DNA of 56,005 nt, taken from Mycobacterium sp. 1274756.6. GTDB taxonomy: Bacteria; Actinomycetota; Actinomycetes; Mycobacteriales; Mycobacteriaceae. The position numbers were made by a program, and so were the translations under genes. Each line of letters starts with the position of its first letter. Positions within the stretch are counted from its first letter, which is position 1. Location: positions 1 through 56,005 of the forward strand of contig NZ_LZLJ01000027.1 in NCBI RefSeq assembly GCF_001668625.1, read 5' to 3'. Under the pieces are notes generated by a model. It worked only from the letters and a program-made list of their open reading frames with translations. It made no database searches and was not told the origin of the DNA. Positions 55,862-56,005 of this stretch are shown here, piece by piece.

Positions 55862-56005
55862 TCAGGGACCGTCGTCCCCGCCGTCGCCGTTGCCGTCTTC
55901 GTTGTCGTTGTTGTCGTTGTTGTCGCCGCCGCCGGTTTCGTGGAGGAGTTTTTCGGGGTGGTGGTAGCGGTTGGTGCGGGGTTGGCCGCGGTCGAGGTGG
56001 GGTGG
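55862..56005 (-). CDS. C-terminus of a DUF222/HNH (13E12 repeat) protein, partial
   Basis: The minus strand is open to the window edge and reads PPHLDRGQPRTNRYHHPEKLLHE, the ending of mycobacterial DUF222/HNH endonuclease proteins of the 13E12 family, followed by an Asn/Asp/Gly-rich tail (GGGDNNDNNDNEDGNGDGG) and a stop at 55862. The N-terminus lies outside the window. Members are often found near mobile elements or in multiple copies. Confidence 0.7.
   Translation of the reverse strand, partial: PPHLDRGQPRTNRYHHPEKLLHETGGGDNNDNNDNEDGNGDGGDDGP

Overview
The window is high-GC actinobacterial DNA from a Mycobacterium or very close relative. A PPE-family gene under a cobalamin riboswitch, a SAM-IV riboswitch before metC, an FHA-linked ABC transporter of the Rv1747 type, WhiB3, SigD/RsdA, GroEL1 with a histidine-rich tail, cholesterol oxidase ChoD and the ImuA'/ImuB/DnaE2 mutasome all point there. 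The order follows the M. tuberculosis Rv3338-Rv3418c stretch as I remember it, with pieces that lie elsewhere in that genome (PPE2-like gene, icd2, Rv1747-like, Rv1771-like) and with others missing (for example cmaA1).

Layout. 1-1.4 kb: partial PPE gene read leftward behind a B12 riboswitch. 1.4-9.7 kb: alpha/beta hydrolase, two isocitrate dehydrogenases of different families in tandem, then a SAM-IV riboswitch and metC-metX-methyltransferase. 9.7-17 kb: DUF732 protein, folD with a small membrane protein, an ene-reductase-like flavoprotein, the FHA/ABC transporter, a methyltransferase, a TrmL-type tRNA methylase and a nitroreductase. 17-25.6 kb: SOS-boxed dnaE2, a coupled PLP-enzyme/lactone-oxidase pair, a universal stress protein, trehalose-phosphatase otsB2 and a small acidic protein. 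25.6-30 kb: a divergent esterase and an ATP-grasp/CocE-type hydrolase pair of unknown pathway. 30-30.6 kb: a BrnTA toxin-antitoxin module with a frameshifted toxin. 30.6-36 kb: htdY, lpqD, fatty acyl-CoA reductase, a YggS-like protein and a nucleoside hydrolase. 36-40.2 kb: imuB-imuA' with an SOS box, and guaA. 40.3-45 kb: a HAD phosphomutase/GH65 pair and choD. 45.2-48.2 kb: guaB3 and guaB2. 48.2-51.8 kb: DUF5319 gene, rsdA-sigD, a TPR-like gene and whiB3. 51.8-53.4 kb: an unusual cysteine-triplet repeat protein and a ferritin-like diiron protein. 53.5-56 kb: groES-groEL1 under CIRCE, then the C-terminus of a DUF222/HNH protein.

How it works together. Methionine genes are read out by SAM, the PPE gene by B12, chaperonins by HrcA/CIRCE, and both halves of the mutagenic translesion machinery by LexA. 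GuaA, GuaB2 and GuaB3 make the region a guanine-nucleotide locus. The stretches longer than 300 bases without a gene are 1016-1360 (cobalamin riboswitch and divergent promoters), 5970-6437 (icd2 leader and SAM-IV riboswitch) and 55510-55861 (groES promoter with CIRCE, and a 14-bp tandem repeat).

The least explained items are the 11-cysteine period-3 protein next to whiB3, the ATP-grasp/CocE pair, the ferritin-like protein, the long palindrome after guaB3 and the triple repeat in front of guaB3. Assignments rest on sequence motifs and remembered family members; no database search was run.
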